The notes beneath the pieces are model-generated. The model did not search any database. It was not told the origin of the DNA and was given only the letters and a program-made list of their open reading frames with translations. From Postechiella marina (lineage in GTDB: Bacteria > Bacteroidota > Bacteroidia > Flavobacteriales > Flavobacteriaceae): a stretch of 64,000 nt of DNA. This document shows, piece after piece, positions 52,391 through 60,522 of the stretch. A program made the position numbers and the translations under genes. The stretch spans positions 1 to 64,000 of the forward strand of contig NZ_BAABCA010000003.1 in NCBI RefSeq assembly GCF_039538365.1, in the 5' to 3' direction. Position 1 is the first letter of the stretch. Each line of letters opens with the position of its first letter.

Positions 52391-53638
52391 TTACTGAATA
52401 AATCCAGCGCCAACCGTATTATTTGATTGTGGGTCGATTAAAATAAATGAACCGTTTGTTCTATGGTTTTTAAATTGATCGTAAAAAATAGGTTTGTTTA
52501 ATTTAAACGAAACCGATGCTATATCATTAACACCTAATGACGTTGCCTCTTTGTCTATTCCTGAATAATCAGGATTAATTTTATGATTTATTCTATCAAC
52601 TTTTGCTAATACTTTATTAACACCATGTTGTACCACATATTTACCTCCAACGGTTAAGTTTTCGGAATCCATCCAACATACATTCGCTGTAAATTGTTTG
52701 TCTATAGTTGGCAAATCGTTTTCTTTAACAATCATATCGCCACGAGACACATTAATATCGTTTTCTAAAGTAATGGTTACAGACGAACGTCTAGAAGCTG
52801 TTTCGTACTTCTCGTCGTAGAAATAGATATCTTTTATTTTAGATCTTGTTTTAGATGGTAAAACTATAATATCGTCTCCAACACTTAAATTACCTCCGTA
52901 AACTTTACCTGCATAGCCTCTAAAATCGTGAAAATCTTCAGTTTTAGGACGAATTACATATTGTACTGGAAAACGTGGCGTACCTGTGTTATAAATATCA
53001 GATTTATCTAAACCTTCTAAGTGATCTAATAAAGCTTCTCCTGTATACCAAGGCATTTTATCAGATTTATTAACAACATTATCACCTTGTAAAGCACTTA
53101 CAGGAATAAATGTTATTTTTTGATCTTGGTAATCTCTTTTACTCATTAATTCAGAAAAATCAGCCTTAATTTTATTGTAAGTCTCTTCTGAATAATCAAC
53201 TAAATCCATTTTATTAATAGCAACAACTACATCTTTAATACGTAATAAGTTATTGATAAAAAAGTGACGGTTAGTTTGCTCAATAACACCTTTTCTGGCA
53301 TCGATTAAAATAATAGATGCTTGCGATGTAGATGCTCCTGTAACCATGTTACGTGTATATTCCACGTGGCCTGGAGTATCTGCAATAATGTAACTTTTCT
53401 TTTTAGTTGAAAAATATATGTGAGCCACATCTATGGTGATTCCTTGCTCTCTTTCGGCCATTAAGCCATCTGTTGCTAAAGAGAAATCTAAGTAATCATA
53501 ACCTAATTGTTCACTTTTGTCTTCAATAGCTTTTAACTTATCTGAAGTTAAAGATTTTGTATCGTAAAGGATGCGACCGATTAAAGTACTTTTACCGTCA
53601 TCTACACTTCCTGCTGTTGCAATTTTTAATACTTCCAT
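52391..53638 (-). CDS. cysN: Sulfate adenylyltransferase large subunit
   Basis: The 415-residue protein is a translation-factor-like GTPase: TAGSVDDGKSTLIGRILYD (G1), DTPGHVEYTRNMVTGAS (G3) and INKMDLV (G4). The effector segment has REQGITIDVAHIYF. It drives sulfate activation to APS with CysD, using GTP. It ends after the beta-barrel domains; no APS kinase (CysC) domain is fused at the C-terminus. cysD is 83 bases upstream. Confidence 0.96.
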   Translation of the reverse strand: MEVLKIATAGSVDDGKSTLIGRILYDTKSLTSDKLKAIEDKSEQLGYDYLDFSLATDGLMAEREQGITIDVAHIYFSTKKKSYIIADTPGHVEYTRNMVTGASTSQASIILIDARKGVIEQTNRHFFINNLLRIKDVVVAINKMDLVDYSEETYNKIKADFSELMSKRDYQDQKITFIPVSALQGDNVVNKSDKMPWYTGEALLDHLEGLDKSDIYNTGTPRFPVQYVIRPKTEDFHDFRGYAGKVYGGNLSVGDDIIVLPSKTRSKIKDIYFYDEKYETASRRSSVTITLENDINVSRGDMIVKENDLPTIDKQFTANVCWMDSENLTVGGKYVVQHGVNKVLAKVDRINHKINPDYSGIDKEATSLGVNDIASVSFKLNKPIFYDQFKNHRTNGSFILIDPQSNNTVGAGFIQ

Positions 53639-53687
53639 TTTTAATATAATGTTGGCTAATAGCCTAATTTGTATTCATTTTAAAAGA

Positions 53688-53705
53688 TTTCCGTTTTCAC
53701 GGAAA
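53688..53705. repeat. Short hairpin between cysD and cysN
   Basis: tttccg and cggaaa flank a 6-base loop. A similar hairpin lies at 54641-54658 between cysH and cysD. Both could affect mRNA stability within the operon. Confidence 0.55.
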
Positions 53706-53721
53706 AAACAAAATCGATATT

Positions 53722-54627
53722 CTAGAAATACCCTTGTTGTTTACGTTTTTCCATAGCACCTTCAGATCGTTTATCATCGATTCTTGCACCACGCTCAGAA
53801 ATAGTAGAGTCTCTAATTTCTTCTACTACTTTAGAAATAGAAACCGCGTCTGAATATACTGCTGCAGTACAACTCATATCTCCAACCGTTCTAAAACGAA
53901 CCATTTTTTCTAATACTTCCTCGTTTTCATCTCTGTAAACAACGTCATCTTCAGCAGACCAAATCATGCCATCTCTTAAGAATACTTTACGTTTGTGAGC
54001 AAAATAAATTGATGGAATTTCAATATTTTCTTGTTCTATATAAGACCACACATCTAATTCTGTCCAGTTAGAAATAGGAAACACACGTACGTTTTGTCCG
54101 TGCTCAATATCTCCATTTAACATATCGAATAACTCTGGACGTTGGTTTTTCTCATCCCATTGTCCAAAATCGTCACGTACAGAAAAAATACGTTCTTTTG
54201 CTCTTGCTTTTTCTTCATCACGTCTTGCACCACCAATAGCAGCATCAAACTTAAACTCTTCTAAAGCATCAAGCAAGGTTGTTGTTTGCAACATATTTCT
54301 ACTTGCATAACGACCAGACTCTTCTTTTACTTTTCCTTGATCGATAGAGTCTTGCACATTTCTAACTATAAGTTCTAAGCCTAATTCTTTACATAAACGA
54401 TCTCTAAACTCGATAGTTTCAGGAAAGTTATGCCCTGTATCTATATGCATTAATGGAAAAGGTACTTTAGCTGGGTAAAATGCTTTTACCGCTAATCTTA
54501 CCAAAGTAATAGAGTCTTTACCTCCAGAAAATAATAACACAGGTTTTTCAAACTGCGCTGCAACTTCTCTAATAATGTAAATTGCTTCGTTTTCTAGTGA
54601 ATTAATATGTGATGTATCTTTATTCAT
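53722..54627 (-). CDS. cysD: Sulfate adenylyltransferase small subunit
   Basis: The 301-residue protein has the PP-loop motif PVLLFSGGKDSITLVRLA (about 32-45), LMHIDTGHNFPETIEFRDRL and AAIGGARRDEEKARAKERIFS. The C-terminal KRKQQGYF is the usual end. It adenylates sulfate with CysN. It precedes cysN on the same strand. The family length is about 300, which agrees. Confidence 0.97.
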   Translation of the reverse strand: MNKDTSHINSLENEAIYIIREVAAQFEKPVLLFSGGKDSITLVRLAVKAFYPAKVPFPLMHIDTGHNFPETIEFRDRLCKELGLELIVRNVQDSIDQGKVKEESGRYASRNMLQTTTLLDALEEFKFDAAIGGARRDEEKARAKERIFSVRDDFGQWDEKNQRPELFDMLNGDIEHGQNVRVFPISNWTELDVWSYIEQENIEIPSIYFAHKRKVFLRDGMIWSAEDDVVYRDENEEVLEKMVRFRTVGDMSCTAAVYSDAVSISKVVEEIRDSTISERGARIDDKRSEGAMEKRKQQGYF

Positions 54628-54640
54628 AATCTTATATGTT

Positions 54641-54658
54641 ATTTCGCTTTCGCGGAAT
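54641..54658. repeat. Short hairpin between cysH and cysD
   Basis: atttcgc and gcggaat are inverted with one G-T pair. It resembles the hairpin at 53688-53705. Confidence 0.45.
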
Positions 54659-54687
54659 ATTTTCTTTATAACTATTTTGTGTAATTT

Positions 54688-55308
54688 CTATGCGTGTAAA
54701 CCACACTCTCTGTTTTCTAATGCTTTTGTTGGGTCGAAATATTTAAATTCGTTTGGTAAATTATTTTCTTCCAAATACCCATCTAATTTTTTATCGTCCC
54801 AAAAATAAAACGGACTCACTTTTAAAACACCGTCCTTACTTAAACTAAAAATACCAATACTATTTCTAAAAGCTGTTTGTCCTTGGCGTAGGTTAGTAAA
54901 CCATACGTTAGGCTTATGCTCGTCCATAGCTCTTTTAAATGGCTCTAACTTTACTTGCTCTGTAAACAAGGCATGCTCGGGAGCATCTATACTAGGAATT
55001 CCCATAACTACATCTCTATGAGACGATGTTTGCTTTGGCACATATAAAGACACATTAAGGTTTAAATCTTTAATAACTTGCTCTGCATGCTTATATGTTT
55101 GCGGTGTATTATATCCTGTATCGCACCAAACTACAGGGATTTTTGCTTCAATTTTACTAACAGCATGCAAAATAGCTGCTTCGTATGGTCTAAAATTAGT
55201 TGTAACAACCGCTTTACTATTAAGCTCAAAAGCCTTCTGAATAATTTCAGAAGGGGAAGCTTTTTCAAAGCTTTTGTTTAATTCTTCTATTTGACTATCT
55301 GTAAACAT
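54688..55308 (-). CDS. cysH: Phosphoadenylyl-sulfate reductase (CysH)
   Basis: The 206-residue protein has a PP-loop-type adenylyl-sulfate binding fold: AVVTTNFRPYEAAILH, then VWCDTGYNTPQTYKHA. The catalytic cysteine is in the C-terminal RECGLHA. The CC-xn-CxxC motif of [4Fe-4S] APS reductases is absent (only two Cys in the protein), which in the known families points to PAPS as substrate. No APS kinase gene is in this operon. At 206 residues it is shorter than enterobacterial CysH (about 244). Confidence 0.88.
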   Translation of the reverse strand: MFTDSQIEELNKSFEKASPSEIIQKAFELNSKAVVTTNFRPYEAAILHAVSKIEAKIPVVWCDTGYNTPQTYKHAEQVIKDLNLNVSLYVPKQTSSHRDVVMGIPSIDAPEHALFTEQVKLEPFKRAMDEHKPNVWFTNLRQGQTAFRNSIGIFSLSKDGVLKVSPFYFWDDKKLDGYLEENNLPNEFKYFDPTKALENRECGLHA

Positions 55309-55320
55309 ATTAATCTATAT

Positions 55321-55578
55321 TTATTTACCCCATTTAATTGAATTCCAAATACGTTCATGAAAAAAGTATAACACCATTTTGGTTACCAACTCTATTCCAC
55401 CTATTGAAAATGCTAAATCTAACTTTCCTGTAACTAAAAAAGAAATTAAAATCGTATCCAAAGTTCCTATAGTTCTCCAACTAAGAGATTTTACAACACT
55501 TCTTAATGGCTTTTCATTAGCACTATCTTCTTTGTATGTAGCCTTTTCTTTATCTTTTGTTAACATCTGTGCTATCAT
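55321..55578 (-). CDS. DUF2061 small membrane protein
   Basis: The 85-residue protein has a cytoplasmic, charged start and two hydrophobic segments (about 36-50, TILISFLVTGKLDLAFSIG, and about 58-73, IELVTKMVLYFFHERIW). KSLSWRTIGTLDTILIS and the ending YFFHERIWNSIKWGK are typical of DUF2061. Its function is unknown; the family often sits at the head of sulfate assimilation operons. It is the first gene after the promoter-operator region and is 12 bases before cysH. A role in sulfate or sulfite transport is a guess. Confidence 0.82.
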   Translation of the reverse strand: MIAQMLTKDKEKATYKEDSANEKPLRSVVKSLSWRTIGTLDTILISFLVTGKLDLAFSIGGIELVTKMVLYFFHERIWNSIKWGK

Positions 55579-55617
55579 TTGTCTTAGTATTATATTAATC
55601 CTATCAACTTACTAGGA

Positions 55618-55651
55618 ATTACAAATGTAATACTTTTTATCGTATCACAAA
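55618..55651 (-). promoter_or_regulatory. Sulfate operon promoter with an overlapping perfect palindrome
   Basis: On the minus strand TTTG (55651-55648) is followed after 18 bases by TACATTTG (55629-55622), a full match to the Bacteroidota promoter. A perfect 14-base palindrome, attacaaatgtaat (55618-55631), covers the -7 element. The rrf2 gene lies immediately upstream. This is a good candidate for the Rrf2 operator. Confidence 0.7.
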
Positions 55652-55759
55652 CAGTATTAACATTTTTTTAGATGAAATGAATGAATTTTGAGAAAAAAAC
55701 TTGATTTAATCTATCTATTTTGAAAGAATTTAAAATTAAATAGACCTGTTTTTAATAAA

Positions 55760-56173
55760 TTACTTACCCGCTAAGTCCATTAAAGTATTATCTCTTAGTA
55801 CTTTTAGCGTGTTATCCCTTACTTGAATCATAAGCTTATGTACACTGCACTCGTGTTCGTCTTGGCAATCGTCACATTTTTCGTAAAAATTAAGACTTAC
55901 ACATGGCACCATAGCAATTGGCCCTTCTAGCACACGTAAAACATCTGCCATTTTTATTTCAGATGTTTCTTTTATTAAATAGTAGCCACCATTCTTACCT
56001 TTTTTCGAGCCCAAAAAGCCAGACTTTCTTAAAGTAAGTAATATACTCTCTAAAAATTTTTGAGGAATTTTTTCACTCTTAGCAATCTCACCTACTTGAA
56101 CAGGCGATTCACTCTCACTCCTTGCAATATAAGTTAATGCTTTTAAGCCGTATTTGGTTTTTTTAGATAACAT
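55760..56173 (-). CDS. Rrf2-family transcriptional regulator
   Basis: The 137-residue protein starts MLSKKTKYGLKALTYIAR, the winged-helix signature of Rrf2, followed by VGEIAKSEKIPQKFLESILLTLRKSGFLGSKKGKNGGYYL. The C-terminal part has four cysteines (PCVSLNFYEKCDDCQDEHECSVH, C-x8-C-x2-C-x5-C). This could bind an [Fe-S] cluster as in IscR or NsrR, or be redox-active; CymR, which controls cysteine metabolism in Bacillus, is in the same family. It lies 181 bases before the sulfate operon on the same strand and probably controls it. Confidence 0.93.
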   Translation of the reverse strand: MLSKKTKYGLKALTYIARSESESPVQVGEIAKSEKIPQKFLESILLTLRKSGFLGSKKGKNGGYYLIKETSEIKMADVLRVLEGPIAMVPCVSLNFYEKCDDCQDEHECSVHKLMIQVRDNTLKVLRDNTLMDLAGK

Positions 56174-56296
56174 GTGGTAAATATAGTTATTTTAGAGAAA
56201 TTTTATGATTAGTAAATTTTTTCTAATCTACTAAAATGCCTAACAGAGAAAAACAAGCCTTAAAAAAACAATAACTACCTATCTAAGTATATTATC

Positions 56297-56485
56297 TTAC
56301 CGCCTTAAAGCTTCTTTAAACTGATAGAAAAAGCGCTCTATTAAACGTAAATCTTCGGTAATAATTTCTGCAGAACCCCGCATTTCCTGTTTAAAATCAA
56401 TAGTTTTACCATAAAAGACAACTAATACTTTAGGCAACTCCACATCTACAACATATAAGTCATTTTTATCGGGCAGTATTGAAAC
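56297..56485 (-). pseudogene. Remnant of an HlyD-family secretion protein (C-terminal end)
   Basis: The minus-strand frame from 56485 to the stop at 56297 encodes 62 residues. It contains GKTIDFKQEMRGSAEIITEDLRLIERFFYQF, which I split for reading here as GKTIDFKQEMRGSAEI and ITEDLRLIERFFYQF. That is the typical C-terminus of Bacteroidota HlyD-type adaptors of peptide exporters. A TAA precedes it in frame, no start codon or N-terminal part exists, and the rest of the gene is gone. Confidence 0.8.
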
Positions 56486-56758
56486 ATTTTAACTAAGGTG
56501 TACTAGATAATTAATCTAACAAAAAAGTTTTAATGTTCTCTTCTTCAGCTACACCAATGCTTTAAAAATATATAAATAAAAGCCCTTTTAGAAAAACAAA
56601 TTAGTTTCATATATAAAATTATGTTCATATGTGATTCTCTTCGGTTCATATGTATTCTTAAAAAAAAGATAAACAATAAATATTTGTAGTTTAAAAAAAA
56701 CAATTTTATAACAGACTAACTACGATGTGTTTACGCCCATCTTTAAACAAACTCTAAA
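56486..56758. other. AT-rich region with phased direct repeats upstream of the Asp-box protein gene
   Basis: gttcatatgt occurs at 56623-56632 and 56644-56653, 21 bases apart, with a weaker gtttcatata at 56604-56613. The spacing is two helical turns and each copy has the palindromic core CATATG. This suggests an operator for the gene starting at 56759. Between 56500 and 56570 a 15-codon frame on the minus strand (GVAEEENIKTFLLD) may be a further remnant of the lost export locus, but this is too short to be sure. Confidence 0.45.
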
Positions 56759-59700
56759 ATGAAGGTATTAAAAATTTTATTGGTTCTCATAACAATTACT
56801 AGTAATATTAAATCTTACGCTCAATACGAAGGAGGTAATGGCACTTCTACTTCTCCATATCAAATAAAAACAGCGAATCAATTAGTCTATTTATCGAACA
56901 CATCTAGTGACTGGAATAAACACTTTAAATTAATAGCAGATATAGACATGATAGGGCAAACTTTCACGCCTATTGGAAATAGAGCCAATAGCTTTAGTGG
57001 AAGTTTTTTTGGCGAATACCACACCATTTCTAATTTAACAATTACAGCTCCAAGCGATAAATTAGATGGAACGGGTATGTTTGGCGTCGCCAACGGATCA
57101 ATATCTTATTTAGGAATTATAAATGTTTTCGGTAATTATACTGGAAGCTCTTTTAGTAATTGGACTCGAGTTGGTACTTTTGTTGGTATACTAGAAGGTG
57201 GCGGATCTATAACAAATTGTTATTCTCAAGGTGGTTCTCTTACTGTTAGCGGAGGATGGACAGGAGGTATTGTTGGTGTTTTATTTTCAGGAACAACAAG
57301 AACAGTAGAAGACTGCTACAGCACTACAACAATTTCGGGTAGTTACGGTTGCGGTGGCATTGTAGGACTTACACGAGGCGCAAACACCATAAATCGCGTA
57401 GCATATTACGGTACAATATCTGGTGGTAACGCTATAGTATCCATACAAAACGATCCTGCTAATGCTCAAAAAAACGGTATTCCCCCAACAAACTCTTATT
57501 ATGCAACTGCAACAGGTGCTACCGATGCAGAAGCCACTGGACTAAACAACTCTCAATTATTAAACGAAGGAAGCTATTCTACATTTAATTTTTCAGAAAC
57601 GTGGCAAATAGACAACACCCAAGGATATGCTGTTTTAAGTGAAACTATACCCGAAAAACCATTTTTCGATAAAATAAGGACTGAACGTATTGCGTCTAAT
57701 CAAAGTGTAGAATGGATTAATTTTTCTCCCGGAACATCTGGTTATTGCGAAGAATTTTGGTGCCATCCAACAGACGGAAACACAATATTCAGTGGTGCAG
57801 ACATGCATGCTTCATTTGGCTCATGGGATAATGGACAATCATGGCAAACTCTAAAAGATTATGATGGCAAGGGATATGACATGCGTCGTGTTATAGATAT
57901 TAACTTCTCTTTACAAGACCCAGATTATGGTATGGCTTTTGCAAATAACCAAACTGGTATACATTCTGCTACAGGAGAAGTCTATGAAACTAAAGATAGA
58001 GGAAGGACATGGTCACGTATTTTTGTTGCTGGTAAATGCCATTCCAAAATGGCCGTACATCCAACTAATGATAATATTTGGTTGTTAGGTGCTGGCGATT
58101 TTTGGAATGTAAAAGCAAATCATCGTACTGCAGCTAACCCTGGTGGTGTTAAACAAACCCGCTCTGATTATGGTCATATCTGGAAAACAACAAATAAAGG
58201 GGCCTCTTGGACTAAAGTAGCAATTAATATCTCAGCAGATTTAGATGTTGGTCGTATAGTTTTCGATAAAAGCAACCCCAATAATATCATTATAGCAACT
58301 AGCCTTGGTATGTACAGAAGTACAGACTTAGGAGAAACATGGTCTCCAAGCGCTACAGGTTTGCCCAATAATTATCCTAGAGATTTAACCTCTTACTACG
58401 ACGCTAATAGCAATGAATTTATTCTTTATGCCATTGACCAAACTTTTTATTCTCCAAGCGGTACAAGTATAGATAGTAATGGCGGTATCTTCAAAAGTAC
58501 AGATGGAGGCGTAACTTGGGAAAGTATAACAGGTAATTTAGCCATAAACATGCAATCTATTACAGATGCAAGCACAAGAGATAATTACCATAGAACTGTT
58601 GCAAACTGGTTAGGTATTTCAAGAAATAATTCTACTTCTACTTACACCACCTATCCTACTTCTGCCTTACCATCATTCAACAGAATTGTGGTTAATCCTA
58701 ATAACAAAAATGAGGTTTATGTTATGCAAAATAAACGACACACTTTTAGTTTTGGTCCTGGAGATGTTTGGAAAACGGTAGATGGAGGCTCAACATGGAA
58801 AGCTGTTTCTAGATATGGAACTTATTGGATAAATGAAACGGACAAATCATATTGGCAATCAAGAAACAATCCTACAGAACCCAATGCTACATTTTCGCAT
58901 GTTCAAGAGTATGTAGATTCACAACCTGAACGTAGCAGGGGAGCAAGAATGTTTGCAATAAATACTAACGGAGACCTTTATGCAGGGTTTGGCCAACAAC
59001 TATTTCGTTCTACAGATGGCGGAACCTCTTGGGGTCAAATAGATGATGATGAAACTTCTCCAGGAAGTAACATATGGATAGGTAGAGGTAACAATAACCT
59101 TCCAGGAAGACAAATACTTACAGAAACAGGTATTCCTGGAAGAAAGTTATTATGCTCGGGCGAACATGGATTATGGCAAACAAGAAACGACATTAGCAAC
59201 CTTCCCAACCCAGAAGCAGTTCCTGTTCAACAAATTGAAGGTCAAGTACATCCTAATGGTGCACATTCTATATCAACCGTAGCTGTGCATCCAAACGACC
59301 CTAACACCATTTATTTTCTTAGTTGGAGACAATCACATCGAGGAAACTTAAGACGTACACAAGATGGTGGCAATACATGGGAAAATATTTCTACTCCAAT
59401 TGCTGCAAGCAACAACCTTTGGGAGCCTTTGGCTAATCAAAACTCTTTATTAATAGACCCAAACACGCCTAATAACATGTATTTCTGCACCACCAGAGGA
59501 CCAGTTGCTGAAGTAAATGGTACTATAAATGAAAGTATTTTAACCACAGGAGGTTTTGGTGTCTATAAGTCTTCTGATGCTGGCTTTAATTGGTCATTAA
59601 GTAATACAGGACTTCCTGCTAATGGCAGTGTACGTAGATTGACAATGGATCCAACCAACCCGAACATTTTATACGCCTCATTGAATCAACGTAGTAGTAC

Positions 59701-60451
59701 TAACCAAAGTGGTGGACTATATAAATCAACTGATGGAGCTTTAAATTGGTCTCAAGTTAGTATTCCGAGTGAAATCACGTCTGTTAATAATTTCTTTATA
59801 GATAAAAATACAGGTTTCATGTTTATTTCGGCAGGTACACGTAATGGAGGATTAAATGCTGGTGGTGTTTGGAAAAGTGAAAATAACGGAACAAGTTGGA
59901 CTAGAATTTTTGAAGCTCCTTACGTATGGCAAACCGAGGTATCCCCTGTAAATTCAAACATTATTATTGTCTCTGTTCCTGCACAAGTACCAAATATGCA
60001 AGATGCATTTAAAAATCCTGGCGCCTACATTTCTGTAGATGCTGGTGCAACATGGACAAAAATAAATAAAGGACTTGCACACCCAGATAGAATAGTAGAT
60101 ATTAAACCAGACCCAATAGACCCAACCATCTTATGGTCTGCCGGTTGGGGTAGCGGTTGGTACAAAGCCATCATTAACTTAGCTTCTCTATCTATAGAAG
60201 AGAATAAGCAGCAGCTGCTTAACAAAAAAACAATAAAAATATACCCAAACCCTATAAAAAACACTTTTAAAATTGGTAATATTAGTGGCTTTGCAAAATA
60301 TAAAATTTGGAATATTCAAGGCAAACAAATACAACAAGGCATAACATCAAACAACAAAACTATTAATGTAACGAGATTAACTGCTGGTATTTATATCATA
60401 CAAATCTCTTCACAAAACAAAACAGTTACACGTAAAATTATAATTAACTAA
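56759..60451 (+). CDS. Large T9SS-exported Asp-box repeat protein
   Basis: The 1230-residue protein has a signal peptide (about 1-21, ending SYAQ) and an N-terminal GLUG-like beta-helix region (about 25-290: GGIVGV, GGIVGL, CYSTTTISG). A long beta-propeller region (about 320-1135) follows, with twelve Asp-box-like motifs of the type SxDxGxTW, among them STDLGETW, STDGGVTW, TVDGGSTW, STDGGTSW, TQDGGNTW and SVDAGATW. The C-terminus (about 1160-1230) is a T9SS type A domain: IKIYPNPIKNTF, then TAGIYIIQISSQNKTVTRKIIIN. It is sent through the type IX pore and probably attached to the surface. It may bind or cleave a glycan; no catalytic residue is clear. Confidence 0.88.
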   Translation: MKVLKILLVLITITSNIKSYAQYEGGNGTSTSPYQIKTANQLVYLSNTSSDWNKHFKLIADIDMIGQTFTPIGNRANSFSGSFFGEYHTISNLTITAPSDKLDGTGMFGVANGSISYLGIINVFGNYTGSSFSNWTRVGTFVGILEGGGSITNCYSQGGSLTVSGGWTGGIVGVLFSGTTRTVEDCYSTTTISGSYGCGGIVGLTRGANTINRVAYYGTISGGNAIVSIQNDPANAQKNGIPPTNSYYATATGATDAEATGLNNSQLLNEGSYSTFNFSETWQIDNTQGYAVLSETIPEKPFFDKIRTERIASNQSVEWINFSPGTSGYCEEFWCHPTDGNTIFSGADMHASFGSWDNGQSWQTLKDYDGKGYDMRRVIDINFSLQDPDYGMAFANNQTGIHSATGEVYETKDRGRTWSRIFVAGKCHSKMAVHPTNDNIWLLGAGDFWNVKANHRTAANPGGVKQTRSDYGHIWKTTNKGASWTKVAINISADLDVGRIVFDKSNPNNIIIATSLGMYRSTDLGETWSPSATGLPNNYPRDLTSYYDANSNEFILYAIDQTFYSPSGTSIDSNGGIFKSTDGGVTWESITGNLAINMQSITDASTRDNYHRTVANWLGISRNNSTSTYTTYPTSALPSFNRIVVNPNNKNEVYVMQNKRHTFSFGPGDVWKTVDGGSTWKAVSRYGTYWINETDKSYWQSRNNPTEPNATFSHVQEYVDSQPERSRGARMFAINTNGDLYAGFGQQLFRSTDGGTSWGQIDDDETSPGSNIWIGRGNNNLPGRQILTETGIPGRKLLCSGEHGLWQTRNDISNLPNPEAVPVQQIEGQVHPNGAHSISTVAVHPNDPNTIYFLSWRQSHRGNLRRTQDGGNTWENISTPIAASNNLWEPLANQNSLLIDPNTPNNMYFCTTRGPVAEVNGTINESILTTGGFGVYKSSDAGFNWSLSNTGLPANGSVRRLTMDPTNPNILYASLNQRSSTNQSGGLYKSTDGALNWSQVSIPSEITSVNNFFIDKNTGFMFISAGTRNGGLNAGGVWKSENNGTSWTRIFEAPYVWQTEVSPVNSNIIIVSVPAQVPNMQDAFKNPGAYISVDAGATWTKINKGLAHPDRIVDIKPDPIDPTILWSAGWGSGWYKAIINLASLSIEENKQQLLNKKTIKIYPNPIKNTFKIGNISGFAKYKIWNIQGKQIQQGITSNNKTINVTRLTAGIYIIQISSQNKTVTRKIIIN

Positions 60452-60470
60452 AGTTAATTCTTATTAACAG

Positions 60471-60505
60471 TAAAAGCCACGTTTATATTAAAAACGTGGC
60501 TTTTA
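60471..60505. terminator. Bidirectional terminator between the Asp-box and PL7 genes
   Basis: Arms taaaagccacgttt (60471-60484) and aaacgtggctttta (60492-60505) make a 14-bp perfect stem with a 7-base loop. The T runs on both sides serve the two converging genes. Confidence 0.9.
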
Positions 60506-60522
60506 TATTTTATAAATTATTT

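Noticed and set aside
56500..56570. Fifteen-codon minus-strand frame ending FLLD as a second pseudogene
   Set aside because: It is too short to assign; it is mentioned only as a possible remnant.
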